This document shows, piece after piece, positions 24,317 to 33,042 of a DNA stretch of 64,000 nt. This DNA is from Nocardioides cavernaquae (GTDB lineage: Bacteria; Actinomycetota; Actinomycetes; Propionibacteriales; Nocardioidaceae). Within the stretch, counting starts at the first letter, position 1; the number at the start of each line of letters is the position of its first letter. The stretch lies in NCBI RefSeq assembly GCF_003600895.1, contig NZ_QYRP01000002.1, positions 930,001 through 994,000 on the forward strand. Direction: 5' to 3'. The position numbers and the translations under genes are program-made. The notes below the pieces were generated by a model, which worked only from the letters and a program-made list of their open reading frames with translations, did not search any database and was not told where the DNA came from.

Positions 24317-25159
24317 TCAGGGAGCGACCGGCTGGTTGCGCAGCGACTTGAACGTGTACGCCGCGGCGATCGTCGTCACCGGGATCGCGACCAGCAGGCC
24401 GACAAGGCAGGCGCAGGCACCGAGGATCACGATGACGAACGCCAGCAGGAACAGCAGCAGCAAGTTGCCGGCGTTGTCCGCGGTGAACCGGAGGCTCGAC
24501 TTGATGGCGTCGATCACGCCCTGTCCCTCGCCCACGACGAAGTAGGTCGCGAAGTAGGTGAAGAACATGACCGCGAGGCCGGGCAGGATGCACATGAGCA
24601 GGCCAACGGTCGTTGCGATGCCGACGACGATCGACAGCAGCAGGACGGTCAGGAGGTTCCAGCGACTGAACACCGCGCCGATCGATGCCTTGCGGCCCTC
24701 GGTGACATCGAGTGCACCGCGGACAAGTGCGGCGGTGATCACGAGGGACGCGACCTGAGCCGCCAGGCTGAACAGGAATCCGACGACACCGGATCCGCCG
24801 CCTGCCGTGATCTTCACGATGTCGCTGACACCGGGGTTCTCGATGACGGTCGCGCTCGTGGAACTCCCCAGGGATCCGATCAACGAAAGTGCACCGGGAA
24901 TCAGGATCGCGAGCAGTCCGAGCACGAGGAACGCTCCGGCGTTCTCCATGAACTTCTTCCAGCCGTACTTGACTGCCTCGATGACGTCATAGGCCGGGTA
25001 GCCATAGCCGCCGTAGCCGCCTTCTCCGTCGTGTGTCGGCGGCGGGGGCGGAGGCGGAGGGGTCCCGTAGCTGCCGCCGTAGGGCGGAGTCGGCGGGGGC
25101 GTGGCCGCGCTCGGCGGCAGGTTCGGGTCCTGAGGCGGGTACGGCGGCTGGTCGCTCAT
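24317..25159 (-). CDS. Polytopic membrane protein with proline-rich N-terminus
   Basis: 280 residues. Residues 1-55 are a cytoplasmic Pro/Tyr/Gly-rich tail (PPYPPQ, a run of eight prolines, YGGYGYP). About six hydrophobic segments follow from residue 75, including FLVLGLLAILIPGALSLIG, LLTVLLLSIVVGIATTVGLL and LLLLFLLAFVIVILGACACLVG. A SLRFTADNAGNLLLLF segment is typical of this loosely defined family. Function unknown; such tails can dock envelope or division proteins. ATG 25159 is 7 nt downstream of TACTCT and has no ribosome-binding site. Confidence 0.8.
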   Translation of the reverse strand: MSDQPPYPPQDPNLPPSAATPPPTPPYGGSYGTPPPPPPPPTHDGEGGYGGYGYPAYDVIEAVKYGWKKFMENAGAFLVLGLLAILIPGALSLIGSLGSSTSATVIENPGVSDIVKITAGGGSGVVGFLFSLAAQVASLVITAALVRGALDVTEGRKASIGAVFSRWNLLTVLLLSIVVGIATTVGLLMCILPGLAVMFFTYFATYFVVGEGQGVIDAIKSSLRFTADNAGNLLLLFLLAFVIVILGACACLVGLLVAIPVTTIAAAYTFKSLRNQPVAP

Positions 25160-25166
25160 GCTCGTG

Positions 25167-25172
25167 AGAGTA
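25167..25172 (-). promoter_or_regulatory. -10 element of a leaderless promoter
   Basis: TACTCT on the minus strand ends 7 nt before ATG 25159. Confidence 0.5.
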
Positions 25173-25206
25173 GCGGCGGCTGGCCGCGCCGTGGGTTACG
25201 CGACGA

Positions 25207-27378
25207 TCAAGAGATGACGGACAACAGCTGCGTTGCGCGGGTCAGCACGACGTAGAGCGTCGCGCGACCGGTCTGCGACTCGTCCTGGATCTCCTGCGGG
25301 CGGACCACCACGATGCCGTCGAACTCGAGACCCTTGGTGTCGAGACCCGTCAGCACGACGACCCGGTCCTGACCCGAAGGCGACGCGGCGGAGTCGATCG
25401 ACGCACGGGCGGAAGGCGCATCGGAGGCGAGCTCGGGCCACGAGGCCAGCCAGGAGTTGACCTCGGAACGACGGGCGACCGGGACCACGATGCCGACGGT
25501 GCCACCGACCTCGCCGGCCACCCGCACGACCTCGGCCCGGACAGCGTCCTCCAGGTCGCCTTCAGCAAACAGCTCCACCGGCTCGACACCGGTGGAACGG
25601 ACGGCGGTCGGCAGGTCGGCATCCAACCCGACCCGCTTCGCGTAGGCCTCGGCGTAGGCGTAGATCTCGGAGGAGTTGCGGTAGTTGGTGGAGAGGTGGA
25701 ACTCGTGGAGCTCCTTGCCTTCGAGGGCAGCAGCGCGGGCCTCGGCGGATTCGGCAGGCACGGGCCACGACGACTGGGCCGGGTCGCCGACGATGGTCCA
25801 TGACGCCAGGCGACCGCGGCGGCCGACCATCCGCCACTGCATCGGGGTCAGGTCCTGCGCCTCGTCGATGAGCACGTGGGCGAAGGGGTCGTCCTCGATG
25901 CGGTGGGTGGGCGGCGCCCAGGCACGGCCCTGGGTGTACTCGCGATCGGAGGCAGTCGTCAGCTCCTGGATGTTGCCGCCGACGTGGTCGTCGTACTCGT
26001 GGTCCTCGTCGGTCTTCAGCGGCACGTCGCCGATGGCGTAGCGCAGCTCGTCGAGCAGCGGGACGTCCTCGATCGAGAGATCCGACCGTCCCGACCACGA
26101 CTTCAGCAGCAGCGCCTGGTCCTCGGAGCTGATCACGCCGTCGCCGACGCGGGCGAGGAAGTCGGCGTCGCGCAGCCAGGTCAGCACCTCGCGGGCCTCG
26201 AGCGGCGGCCACCACGCGGAGGCGAAGTCGAGGAAGACCTGGTTGGACAGCAGGTCGTCCTGGAACGCCTCGCGACCGCGCTCGCGGCCACGCTCGCCGC
26301 GCACCTGACGCCAGAGGGCATCGAGCAGGGCGGCGCCGACGCGCGGCATCTGCTTGTTGCGGTGACCCTGGGACAACAGCTGGCGACGGATGCGGCCGAG
26401 CAGCTGCCGGTCCAGGACGAGGGTGTCGTCGCGGTAGAAGAGGCGGAACTCGCCCGGCGCACCGGGGACCGACTGACGCGCTGCGCGGCGGAGCAGCTCG
26501 GCCATGCGGGCCGAACCCTTCACATCGGCGACGGCCGGGTCGTCGTGACGGCTCGCCTTGACGCCGTTGACCACCTCACCGAGGGAACGCAGCGCAACCG
26601 CGGTCTCGCCGAGGGACGGCAGCACCCGCTCGATGTAGCGCATGAAGACGCCGCTCGGGCCGATGATCAGGACGCCGCCGGACTCGTAGCGACGACGGTC
26701 CGTGTAGAGGAGGTACGCCGCGCGGTGCAGCGCGACGACCGTCTTGCCGACACCGGGGCCACCGCTGATGATCGTCGCGCCCTTGCTGGGTGCGCGGATC
26801 GCCTTGTCCTGCTCGGCCTGGATCGTCGCCACGATCGAGTGCATCGTGCGGTCACGGGCGCGGGAGAGCTGCGCCATCAGCGCGCCCTCGCCGACGATCG
26901 GAAGCTCGTTGGCCCGCGGGTCCTCCGGGTTGAGCAGCTCGTCCTCGACACCGGTCACGGTGGTCGACGTGGAGCGCAGCACGCGACGTCGCACGACGCC
27001 GTGCGGGGTGGCCGCAGTGGCCTGGTAGAAGACGGCTGCCGCGGGTGCGCGCCAGTCGATGAGGAGCGAGTCGCGGTTGGCGTCACGCAGTCCGATGCGG
27101 CCGATGTAGCGCGGCTCGGGGTCGATCTCGGAGCTCAGGTCGAGGCGGCCGAAGACGAGTCCTTCGTGGGCTGCGTCGAGCTGGGCGATGCGGCGCGCAG
27201 CCTGGAAGAGCATCGCGTCGCGCTCCACCAGTCCACCCTCGTGGCCCAGGGCACCGCGACCGCGGCCTTCCTCGGCCAGGGCAGCGGCCTGCTTCTGCGA
27301 CTCCTCGAGCTGCGCGTGGACGCGGTCGACGAAGGCCTGCTCCGCGGCAATCTCGCGCGCGGCGACATCCTCGGACAA
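25207..27378 (-). CDS. HelD-like superfamily 1 helicase (RNA polymerase-associated)
   Basis: 723-residue UvrD/Rep-like ATPase of the HelD family. Helical coiled-coil N-terminus (about 1-60, EIAAEQAFVDRVHAQLEESQ), Walker A SGGPGVGKTVVAL (about 210), Walker B HVLIDEAQDLTP, and the SF1 motifs STNYRNSSEI, LTGLDTKGLEFD and YVVLTRATQLL. HelD proteins pull stalled RNA polymerase from DNA; actinobacterial class-II forms are linked to rifampicin tolerance. TTG 27378 is chosen because GGAGGGGG lies 4 nt upstream and homology begins at SEDVAAREI. A plain DNA-helicase role is the alternative. Confidence 0.85.
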   Translation of the reverse strand: MSEDVAAREIAAEQAFVDRVHAQLEESQKQAAALAEEGRGRGALGHEGGLVERDAMLFQAARRIAQLDAAHEGLVFGRLDLSSEIDPEPRYIGRIGLRDANRDSLLIDWRAPAAAVFYQATAATPHGVVRRRVLRSTSTTVTGVEDELLNPEDPRANELPIVGEGALMAQLSRARDRTMHSIVATIQAEQDKAIRAPSKGATIISGGPGVGKTVVALHRAAYLLYTDRRRYESGGVLIIGPSGVFMRYIERVLPSLGETAVALRSLGEVVNGVKASRHDDPAVADVKGSARMAELLRRAARQSVPGAPGEFRLFYRDDTLVLDRQLLGRIRRQLLSQGHRNKQMPRVGAALLDALWRQVRGERGRERGREAFQDDLLSNQVFLDFASAWWPPLEAREVLTWLRDADFLARVGDGVISSEDQALLLKSWSGRSDLSIEDVPLLDELRYAIGDVPLKTDEDHEYDDHVGGNIQELTTASDREYTQGRAWAPPTHRIEDDPFAHVLIDEAQDLTPMQWRMVGRRGRLASWTIVGDPAQSSWPVPAESAEARAAALEGKELHEFHLSTNYRNSSEIYAYAEAYAKRVGLDADLPTAVRSTGVEPVELFAEGDLEDAVRAEVVRVAGEVGGTVGIVVPVARRSEVNSWLASWPELASDAPSARASIDSAASPSGQDRVVVLTGLDTKGLEFDGIVVVRPQEIQDESQTGRATLYVVLTRATQLLSVIS

Positions 27379-27466
27379 CGGACCCCCTCCAAGCGGTACA
27401 CGACAAGCGAGCACACAAGGTTACCCGGGCGGGTGAGGCCTCCCCGCCACCGGATCGCAATTGTCG

Positions 27467-28774
27467 TCAGTCGACCCGCTCGTAGACCGCGAGGCCCATC
27501 GTTCCCTGGACGCGCCCGCTGGCGGTGAGGCGCAGGACCAACTGCGACCCGGACTCGCCCGTGATCGGATCGCCGGTCGTGGAGAACTGTCCACCGCTGA
27601 CGTAGACGCCGTTGAGCTGGCGACCATTCAGGCGCAGGTCCAGCTTCACGACCTGGTCGATGTCACCGGTGTTGCCGATCACGACCGGGACCACGTCATC
27701 CGAGGGAATCTCCATCTCGAGCGGCAGCCCGCCGGCGGGGCCATCGGTCGAGGCGAGAAGCCGCCACGTGTGGCCGTCATGCTCGATCAGGCGCTCGAGC
27801 TGCTGTCCCAGGACCTCGTCGGAAGGCTCGCGCGTGACGTAGATGCCGAGTCCCAGGATCGCCTTCGGGTCCTTCAACGCAGGCTGGGTCGCATCCTGGA
27901 GATCGGCGTCCTTTCCGATCAGGCGCATGACCGCATCGCCCTCGCCGATCAGCGGCAATGCTCCGGCGGCGGAGTAGTTGGACGGCACACCGGCATCGAA
28001 CTCGCGCCCTCGGCACTCTCCCGAGAGCACCACCGCATCGCGCACGATCACCTGGAACTGGGCTCCAGCGACCGCTGACTCGCAGGCCGGGGAGAAGCTC
28101 ACGCGAGCCCAACCCTTCGCGGGCTGGAAGGCGCCCTGGACCGAGATCTCGCTCATCCCGGGGGCACCGGTCGTGCCGTTGACCAGGTCGGACGTGCCGA
28201 TCGTCGAGCGGAACAGGATTCCGGACGAGCCCGCACCGTCGGGTGAGGACGTCAGCTCATAGACCGCCAGCGCCACCGCGCCTTCGCCGTGAACGGCGAA
28301 CTTCCCCTGGAAACCAGCGGGCAGGATCTCGTTGTTCGCGAAATCGCCAGCCGGGGCGGTGTAGCGGACATCCTCGCCAGCGAGGGTGCGCTCGATCTCG
28401 ATCTGCCCGTCCCCCGCCTCAGCCCACGTGACGAGCACAGGAACATCGCCGGTCCGGAGCTGGACCTCGGCGCTCTGCGAGCCCTCCTCCATCCGGTCGA
28501 ACGCGAATGTGTATCCGAGGTGACCGATCGTCTTCGGCGCCGTGAGGTCACCGAAGGTACGGCTGGCAGGCGCAACCTCGAGACCACCGGGCAGCAGGAC
28601 GGCCAGGCCAGATCCAGCCAGCACCACGGCGGCGGCCGCGCCAGCGAGCGTGGCCCGGCGGCGACGGCGTACGACGCGGACCCGGTGCTTCACGCTGCCG
28701 AGCCGGGCGAGCGCGGCGGTGTCGTCGAACTGTGCGTGGGTCTCGAGCGCTTCGCGCAGATCGTGGGTGCTCAT
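27467..28774 (-). CDS. Single-pass membrane protein paired with an ECF sigma factor
   Basis: 435 residues. A short cytoplasmic N-terminus (about 1-42, basic VKHRVRVVRRRRR just before the membrane), one transmembrane helix (about 43-61, AGAAAAVVLAGSGLAVLLP) and a 370-residue extracytoplasmic part of predicted beta character. No zinc-binding HxxxCxxC anti-sigma motif is seen. Its start overlaps the stop of the sigma-factor gene by 4 bp (ATGA), so it is the probable anti-sigma factor or sensor. The outer domain is unrecognised. Confidence 0.75.
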   Translation of the reverse strand: MSTHDLREALETHAQFDDTAALARLGSVKHRVRVVRRRRRATLAGAAAAVVLAGSGLAVLLPGGLEVAPASRTFGDLTAPKTIGHLGYTFAFDRMEEGSQSAEVQLRTGDVPVLVTWAEAGDGQIEIERTLAGEDVRYTAPAGDFANNEILPAGFQGKFAVHGEGAVALAVYELTSSPDGAGSSGILFRSTIGTSDLVNGTTGAPGMSEISVQGAFQPAKGWARVSFSPACESAVAGAQFQVIVRDAVVLSGECRGREFDAGVPSNYSAAGALPLIGEGDAVMRLIGKDADLQDATQPALKDPKAILGLGIYVTREPSDEVLGQQLERLIEHDGHTWRLLASTDGPAGGLPLEMEIPSDDVVPVVIGNTGDIDQVVKLDLRLNGRQLNGVYVSGGQFSTTGDPITGESGSQLVLRLTASGRVQGTMGLAVYERVD

Positions 28775-29262
28775 CGGGCTTCCCCCTCCTGGACGGCAAG
28801 CGCGGGATCGAGCCGCAGCTTGGCGAAAGCCTTGCTGGTCTGGGACTTCACGGTGCCGACGGAGCAGTCGAGCACCGTAGCGGTCTGGGCCTCGGTGAGG
28901 TCTTCGAAGTAGCGGAGTACGACGACGGCTCGCTGCCGGCGCGGCAGCCGCTCCATCGCGGTCCAGAGGTCCTGGGCGGCCTCGCCGTCAGCCGGGGCAG
29001 ACGCGTGCTCGGGCAGGAACTCGGTCGGCTGCTCGCCGTGCCACTTGCGGCGCCAGGCACTCGCGTAGGAGTTGACCAGGATCTTGCGGACGTAGGGCTC
29101 GGGGTTGCCGTCGATGCGGCGCCACGCGAACCACGCCTTCGTCAGGGCCGTCTGGAGGAGGTCCTCCGCGAGGGCATGATCGTGGGTCAGCAGGAAGGCT
29201 GTCCGCAGCAGAGCGCTCGAGCGGAGGGTGACGAACTCGTCGAAGCCGATCGAATCCGTCAC
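28771..29262 (-). CDS. SigE-family ECF RNA polymerase sigma factor
   Basis: 163 residues. Region 2 (FDEFVTLRSSALLRTAFLLT, AEDLLQTALTKAW, YVRKILVNSYASAWRRK) and region 4 (LPRRQRAVVVLRYFEDLTEAQTATVL, GTVKSQTSKAFAKL) match the actinobacterial SigE-family ECF group. GTG 29262 is preferred: a GGGGGGA tract lies just upstream, and family members begin a few residues before FDEFV. ATG 29307 would add 15 residues without homology. Coupled to the downstream membrane protein, it forms an envelope-stress sigma/anti-sigma-like pair. Confidence 0.9.
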   Translation of the reverse strand: MTDSIGFDEFVTLRSSALLRTAFLLTHDHALAEDLLQTALTKAWFAWRRIDGNPEPYVRKILVNSYASAWRRKWHGEQPTEFLPEHASAPADGEAAQDLWTAMERLPRRQRAVVVLRYFEDLTEAQTATVLDCSVGTVKSQTSKAFAKLRLDPALAVQEGEAR

Positions 29263-29359
29263 CCGTCCCCCCGAGTCGAGCGCAGTGGTGCCAACTGATG
29301 TGGTCATGCCCGTTGATACGCGGCGGGCATCACCATTGGTTGCCCCAGATCTTGCCGGA

Positions 29360-30121
29360 CTACTTGCCCTTCATGAGGAAGGCCATCATCGCCTCGCGGG
29401 CCTCGTCGGTGCCGAAGAGCCGGGCCGAGAGCTTCGCCAGCTCGGCGCCGCGCTCGTCGATCCGGGCCAGGATGTCGCGGTTCAGCAGCGCTTTGGTCTC
29501 GCGCAGTCCCTGCGGGTGACCGGACGCGAAGGACGCGCAGACGGCAGCGACGCGGGCGTCGAGCTGGTCGGCGGGGACGGCCTCGGTGATCAGCCCGAAC
29601 TCGGCAGCCTGGGCAGCGGTGAACTTCTCGCCGCCGAGGAAGGTGAGGGAAGCCGCGCGCGAGGTCATCTTGGGCAGGATCGTGAGCGAGATGATCGCCG
29701 GCGTGACGCCGAGCTTCACCTCGGTGAGCGCGAAGTGCGCCTCCTCGCTGGCGATCGCGACGTCAGCGGCGGCGACGATGCCGGTGCCGCCCGCGCGGAC
29801 CGGGCCGTCGAGGCGGACGACGACCGGCTTGTCGCAGGCGACGATGCGGCGCTGCAGCTCGACGATCGCGAGCGCGCCCTCCTCCATCGGCGTGCTCGCG
29901 GCCTCGGAGAGGTCGGCGCCGGAGCAGAAGACGCGGTCGGCGGAGCGGATCAGGATGACGCGTACGTCGTCTGCCGCGACCGCCTGCTCGAAGCCCTGGT
30001 AGAGCTCGGTCACCAGCTTGCGCGAGAGCGCGTTGCGGTTGTGGGGCGAGTCCAGGGTCAGGGTGGCGACGCCCTCCTCCACGGAGTAGCGGACGAACGG
30101 GGCCTCGGTCTGCTCGGTCAT
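29360..30121 (-). CDS. Enoyl-CoA hydratase/isomerase-family protein
   Basis: 253-residue crotonase-fold protein. It has VATLTLDSPHNRNALS, the oxyanion segment CSGADLSEAA, GPVRAGGTGIVAAADVAIAS and LGVTPAIISLTILPKM. The usual second catalytic Glu of hydratases is uncertain: the AGGTGIV segment lacks the typical GAG pattern, so isomerase or other crotonase activity is possible. ATG 30121 has AAGGGA at good spacing; upstream in-frame starts lack one. Probably acts in fatty-acid or amino-acid catabolism. It is divergent from the molybdopterin gene. Confidence 0.9.
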   Translation of the reverse strand: MTEQTEAPFVRYSVEEGVATLTLDSPHNRNALSRKLVTELYQGFEQAVAADDVRVILIRSADRVFCSGADLSEAASTPMEEGALAIVELQRRIVACDKPVVVRLDGPVRAGGTGIVAAADVAIASEEAHFALTEVKLGVTPAIISLTILPKMTSRAASLTFLGGEKFTAAQAAEFGLITEAVPADQLDARVAAVCASFASGHPQGLRETKALLNRDILARIDERGAELAKLSARLFGTDEAREAMMAFLMKGK

Positions 30122-30155
30122 GGGTCCCTTTCTATCGGGTACACGGCGTCCCCAG

Positions 30156-30183
30156 CAATCCGCCGGGCCCGCCGCGACGAACC
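30156..30183 (+). promoter_or_regulatory. SigK-like promoter upstream of the molybdopterin oxidoreductase gene
   Basis: CAATCC (30156-30161), 16-nt spacer, CGAACC (30178-30183), ending 6 nt before ATG 30190. It resembles the SigK consensus CCATCC-N16-17-CGAATA with one -35 and two -10 mismatches, and shares its exact -35 with the fasciclin promoter. Confidence 0.45.
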
Positions 30184-30189
30184 AGTTCC

Positions 30190-31728
30190 ATGGACCTCTC
30201 CTCACGTACGGCGTACGCGGGCGCCGGCCTGCTCGCCACCACCGCCGGAATCGCCTTCGGGCACCTGACCGCCGCCTTCGTGAACCCGTCGGCCTCCCCG
30301 GTCCTCGCGGTCGGCTCGACAGTCATCGACCTGACCCCGACCCCGCTCAAGGAGTGGGCTGTGCGCGAGCTCGGCAACGCGGACAAGCCGATCCTGCTGG
30401 CCTCGGTCGCCGCGGGCACGCTGGTCCTGGCCGGTGGCGCCGGGGTGCTCGCGCGCCGCTCCTTCCCCCTCGGCGCCGGGCTGCTGATCGCCCTCGTCGG
30501 CCTGTCCGGTGTCTTCGCGCTGATCCGGCCGGTTGCCGCACCGATCGACGCACTGCCCGCCGTGGTCTCCGGACTGGTCGGGCTCGCCGTGCTCACCTTC
30601 GCCGTCCACCGGCTCGGCTCCCGGACGGCCGCTCCCGATCCCGGCACTCCCGAGGCGGTCATGGCGGCACGCTCCAGCCGCCGCGGGTTGCTGATCGGGG
30701 CCGGAGCAGTGGCCGCCCTCAGCGGCGTCGCCGCGGCCACGGGGCAATGGGTGATCCGCACCGGCAGCTCGATCGCCAACGTCGTCCTCCCCCGAGCGAC
30801 CTCTCCCCTCCCACCACTGGCCGAAGGGCTCGAGCAGAAGCACCGCGGCATCAGCCCGTTCACAACGCCGAACAGCGACTTCTACCGCGTCGACACGAAC
30901 CTCGTGGTCCCGCGCGTGGACCTCGACCGCTGGACCCTGACCATCGACGGAGACGTGGCCCAGACGCTCGAGCTCACCTTCGACGACCTGCTGGCCATGC
31001 CGCTGGTCGAGCGCGACATCACGCTGACGTGCGTCTCCAACGAGGTCGGCGGCAAGTACGTCGGCGCGGCCCGCTGGCTCGGCGTACCGCTCATGGACCT
31101 GCTCGACCAGGCTGGCATCGGTGACAAGGCCGACCAGCTGCTCAGCACCGCGGTCGACGGATTCACGATCAGCACCCCGCTGGATGTCGTCCGCGACGGG
31201 CGGGACGTGCTGCTCGCGATCGGCATGAACGGCGAACCCCTCCCTGCCGCACACGGCTTTCCCGCACGGCTCGTGACCCCCGGGATCTACGGATTCGTCG
31301 GCGCCACCAAGTGGTTGGACCGGCTCACGTTGACGACGTACGCCGCGAAGAAGTCGTACTGGACCAAGCGCGGCTGGGCCACCGACGCCCCGATCAAGGT
31401 GTCGGCGCGCATCGACACGCCGAAGCCGTTCTCCACCGTGTCCGCCGGGCAGACCGTCATCGGCGGCGTCGCCTGGGCGCAACACCGCGGCGTCGGCCGC
31501 GTCGAGGTCCGGATCAACGGAGGGGCCTGGCAACCGGTGCGCCTCGGACCGGACGCCGGCGTCGACTACTGGCGCCAGTGGTACCTGCCGTGGGATGCGC
31601 CGAAGGGCCGCCACCTGGTGGCCGTGCGCGCGATCACGGAGGACGGCGACGTGCAGACCGGCGTGCGGCGTACGCCGTTCCCGGAGGGCTCGAGCGGCAT
31701 CCAGGAGGTCGTCGTCAACGTCAGCTGA
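30190..31728 (+). CDS. Membrane-anchored molybdopterin-dependent oxidoreductase
   Basis: 512 residues. Four hydrophobic segments in the first 150 residues, then a twin-arginine-like SSRRGLL (Arg164, Arg165) before another hydrophobic stretch. An extracytoplasmic sulfite-oxidase-fold domain follows, with the Mo-cofactor ligand Cys281 in TLTCVSNEVGG, ARLVTPGIYGF and a C-terminal Mo-co dimerisation domain (from about 400). Such enzymes reduce or oxidise oxidised sulfur groups or similar substrates outside the membrane. Located at the head of the SigK locus with a SigK-like leaderless promoter. A role in repairing oxidised envelope components would fit but is inference. Confidence 0.9.
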   Translation: MDLSSRTAYAGAGLLATTAGIAFGHLTAAFVNPSASPVLAVGSTVIDLTPTPLKEWAVRELGNADKPILLASVAAGTLVLAGGAGVLARRSFPLGAGLLIALVGLSGVFALIRPVAAPIDALPAVVSGLVGLAVLTFAVHRLGSRTAAPDPGTPEAVMAARSSRRGLLIGAGAVAALSGVAAATGQWVIRTGSSIANVVLPRATSPLPPLAEGLEQKHRGISPFTTPNSDFYRVDTNLVVPRVDLDRWTLTIDGDVAQTLELTFDDLLAMPLVERDITLTCVSNEVGGKYVGAARWLGVPLMDLLDQAGIGDKADQLLSTAVDGFTISTPLDVVRDGRDVLLAIGMNGEPLPAAHGFPARLVTPGIYGFVGATKWLDRLTLTTYAAKKSYWTKRGWATDAPIKVSARIDTPKPFSTVSAGQTVIGGVAWAQHRGVGRVEVRINGGAWQPVRLGPDAGVDYWRQWYLPWDAPKGRHLVAVRAITEDGDVQTGVRRTPFPEGSSGIQEVVVNVS

Positions 31729-31736
31729 ATTCACAC

Positions 31737-31764
31737 CAATCCGGATCCCCCACCGCACCGAATA
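31737..31764 (+). promoter_or_regulatory. SigK-type promoter of the fasciclin gene
   Basis: CAATCC (31737-31742), 16-nt spacer, CGAATA (31759-31764). This differs from the SigK consensus CCATCC-N16-17-CGAATA, as I recall it from mycobacterial mpt70/mpt83, by a single base. It predicts a 30-nt leader before ATG 31801. Confidence 0.65.
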
Positions 31765-31800
31765 CCCAACACCTGCTCGTCCCCACCGAAAGGCACCACC

Positions 31801-32415
31801 ATGAACCTCCCCATGATCGTCCGCACCGGCTCCGCAGCCGTCGTCCTCGGCACCCTGTCGCTCTCCCTGATGGCCTGCGGCTCGGACTCCGAGGAGCCGA
31901 AGGCGTCGCCCGAGACGACCGCCTCGGACACCATGAACGCCGGCGCGGACACCTTCGGCCCCGGCTGCTCGGCCATCCCGAAGGACGGCGCGGGCTCCTT
32001 CAACGGCATGGCCACCGCCCCGGTCGCCACGGCCGCGAGCGCCAACCCGCTGCTCGAGACCCTCGTCGCCGCCGTTGGCGCCGCTGAGCTCGGCGACACG
32101 CTGAACAGCGCGGACGGCATCACTGTCTTCGCCCCGACCAACGACGCCTTCGGCAAGATCCCGAAGAAGGACCTCGACGGCGTGCTCGCCGACAAGGCCC
32201 TGCTCACCAAGATCCTGACCCACCACGTCGTCGCCGGGCAGCTCTCGCCCGACGAGGTCGCCGGCACCCACGAGACCCTCGCGGGCGACAAGATCGAGGT
32301 GAAGGGCTCCGACGAGGAGTTCACCGTCGGCAAGGAGAACGCTGCGGTCCTGTGCGGCAACATCCCCACCGCCAACGCGACGGTCTACGTCATCGACACC
32401 GTCCTGATGCCCTGA
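31801..32415 (+). CDS. Fasciclin-domain lipoprotein (MPT70/MPT83-like)
   Basis: 204 residues. A lipoprotein signal with lipobox LMAC (lipidated Cys26), a linker rich in Ser, Glu and Thr, then one FAS1 domain (about 70-204) with ITVFAPTNDAF, ILTHHVVAGQL and the terminal ATVYVIDTVLMP. The layout matches mycobacterial MPT83/MPT70, surface proteins controlled by SigK. AAAGG precedes ATG 31801. Only 27 bp separate it from sigK, so the two probably share a transcript. Likely function is adhesion or envelope interaction. Confidence 0.93.
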   Translation: MNLPMIVRTGSAAVVLGTLSLSLMACGSDSEEPKASPETTASDTMNAGADTFGPGCSAIPKDGAGSFNGMATAPVATAASANPLLETLVAAVGAAELGDTLNSADGITVFAPTNDAFGKIPKKDLDGVLADKALLTKILTHHVVAGQLSPDEVAGTHETLAGDKIEVKGSDEEFTVGKENAAVLCGNIPTANATVYVIDTVLMP

Positions 32416-32442
32416 TCCCCTGATCTCCGCAAGGATATGAAG

Positions 32443-33042
32443 ATGACCGGGCTCCGAGCCGTTCCCTCTGGCGATTCGTCGCCGGGGGGAACGGCCTCCC
32501 CAGATCTCGCAGGGCTGCTGCGGCTCTCCTCCCGAGGAGACGAAGCAGCCTTCGCCACCCTGTACGACGCCATGGCGCCTCGGGTCTACGGCCTCCTGCT
32601 CCGCGTGGTGCGTGACCCCGCCCAGGCGGAGGAGGTCGCCCAGGAAGCCTTCCTGGAGATCTGGCGGACAGCGTCCCGGTTCGACCCGAGCCGCGGCAGT
32701 GCCGTCGCCTGGATCCTGACCATCACGCACCGCAAGGGCGTGGACCGGGTCCGTTCCGCCGAAGCAGCATCCCGCCGGGACGCGACGTACCACCGCGAGA
32801 CACCGACCACCGAGCACGACGTCACCGCCGAAGCGGCCACCGCCTCCCTCGAGGCCGGTCGCGTGCGGCAGGCCCTCGAAACGCTCACACCCACCCAGCG
32901 CGAGGCCGTCGAGCTCGCGTACCTCGGGGGCTATACCCACACGGAGGTGGCAACCATGCTGGACCTGCCACTCGGCACCGCCAAGACAAGAATCCGCGAC
33001 GGACTGATCCGGTTGCGCGACACGATGGGAGTCGGACAATGA
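32443..33042 (+). CDS. sigK: ECF RNA polymerase sigma factor SigK
   Basis: 199 residues. ECF sigma factor with region 2 (AAFATLYDAMAPRVYGLLL, EEVAQEAFLEIWRTA, AVAWILTITHRKGVDRVRS) and region 4 (LTPTQREAVELAYLGGYTHTEVATML, GTAKTRIRDGLIRLR). The identification as SigK rests on the adjoining RskA-type anti-sigma factor, the fasciclin gene and the DUF1365/CFA/DUF1295 genes, the same set that surrounds M. tuberculosis sigK (Rv0445c). ATG 32443 has AAGGA 7 nt upstream; ATG 32437 is too close to it. The stop overlaps the rskA start (ATGA). Confidence 0.9.
   Translation: MTGLRAVPSGDSSPGGTASPDLAGLLRLSSRGDEAAFATLYDAMAPRVYGLLLRVVRDPAQAEEVAQEAFLEIWRTASRFDPSRGSAVAWILTITHRKGVDRVRSAEAASRRDATYHRETPTTEHDVTAEAATASLEAGRVRQALETLTPTQREAVELAYLGGYTHTEVATMLDLPLGTAKTRIRDGLIRLRDTMGVGQ

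Noticed and set aside
30202..33039. 945-codon minus-strand frame across the SigK locus
   Set aside because: Antisense to four well-recognised genes, with shadow-like composition.
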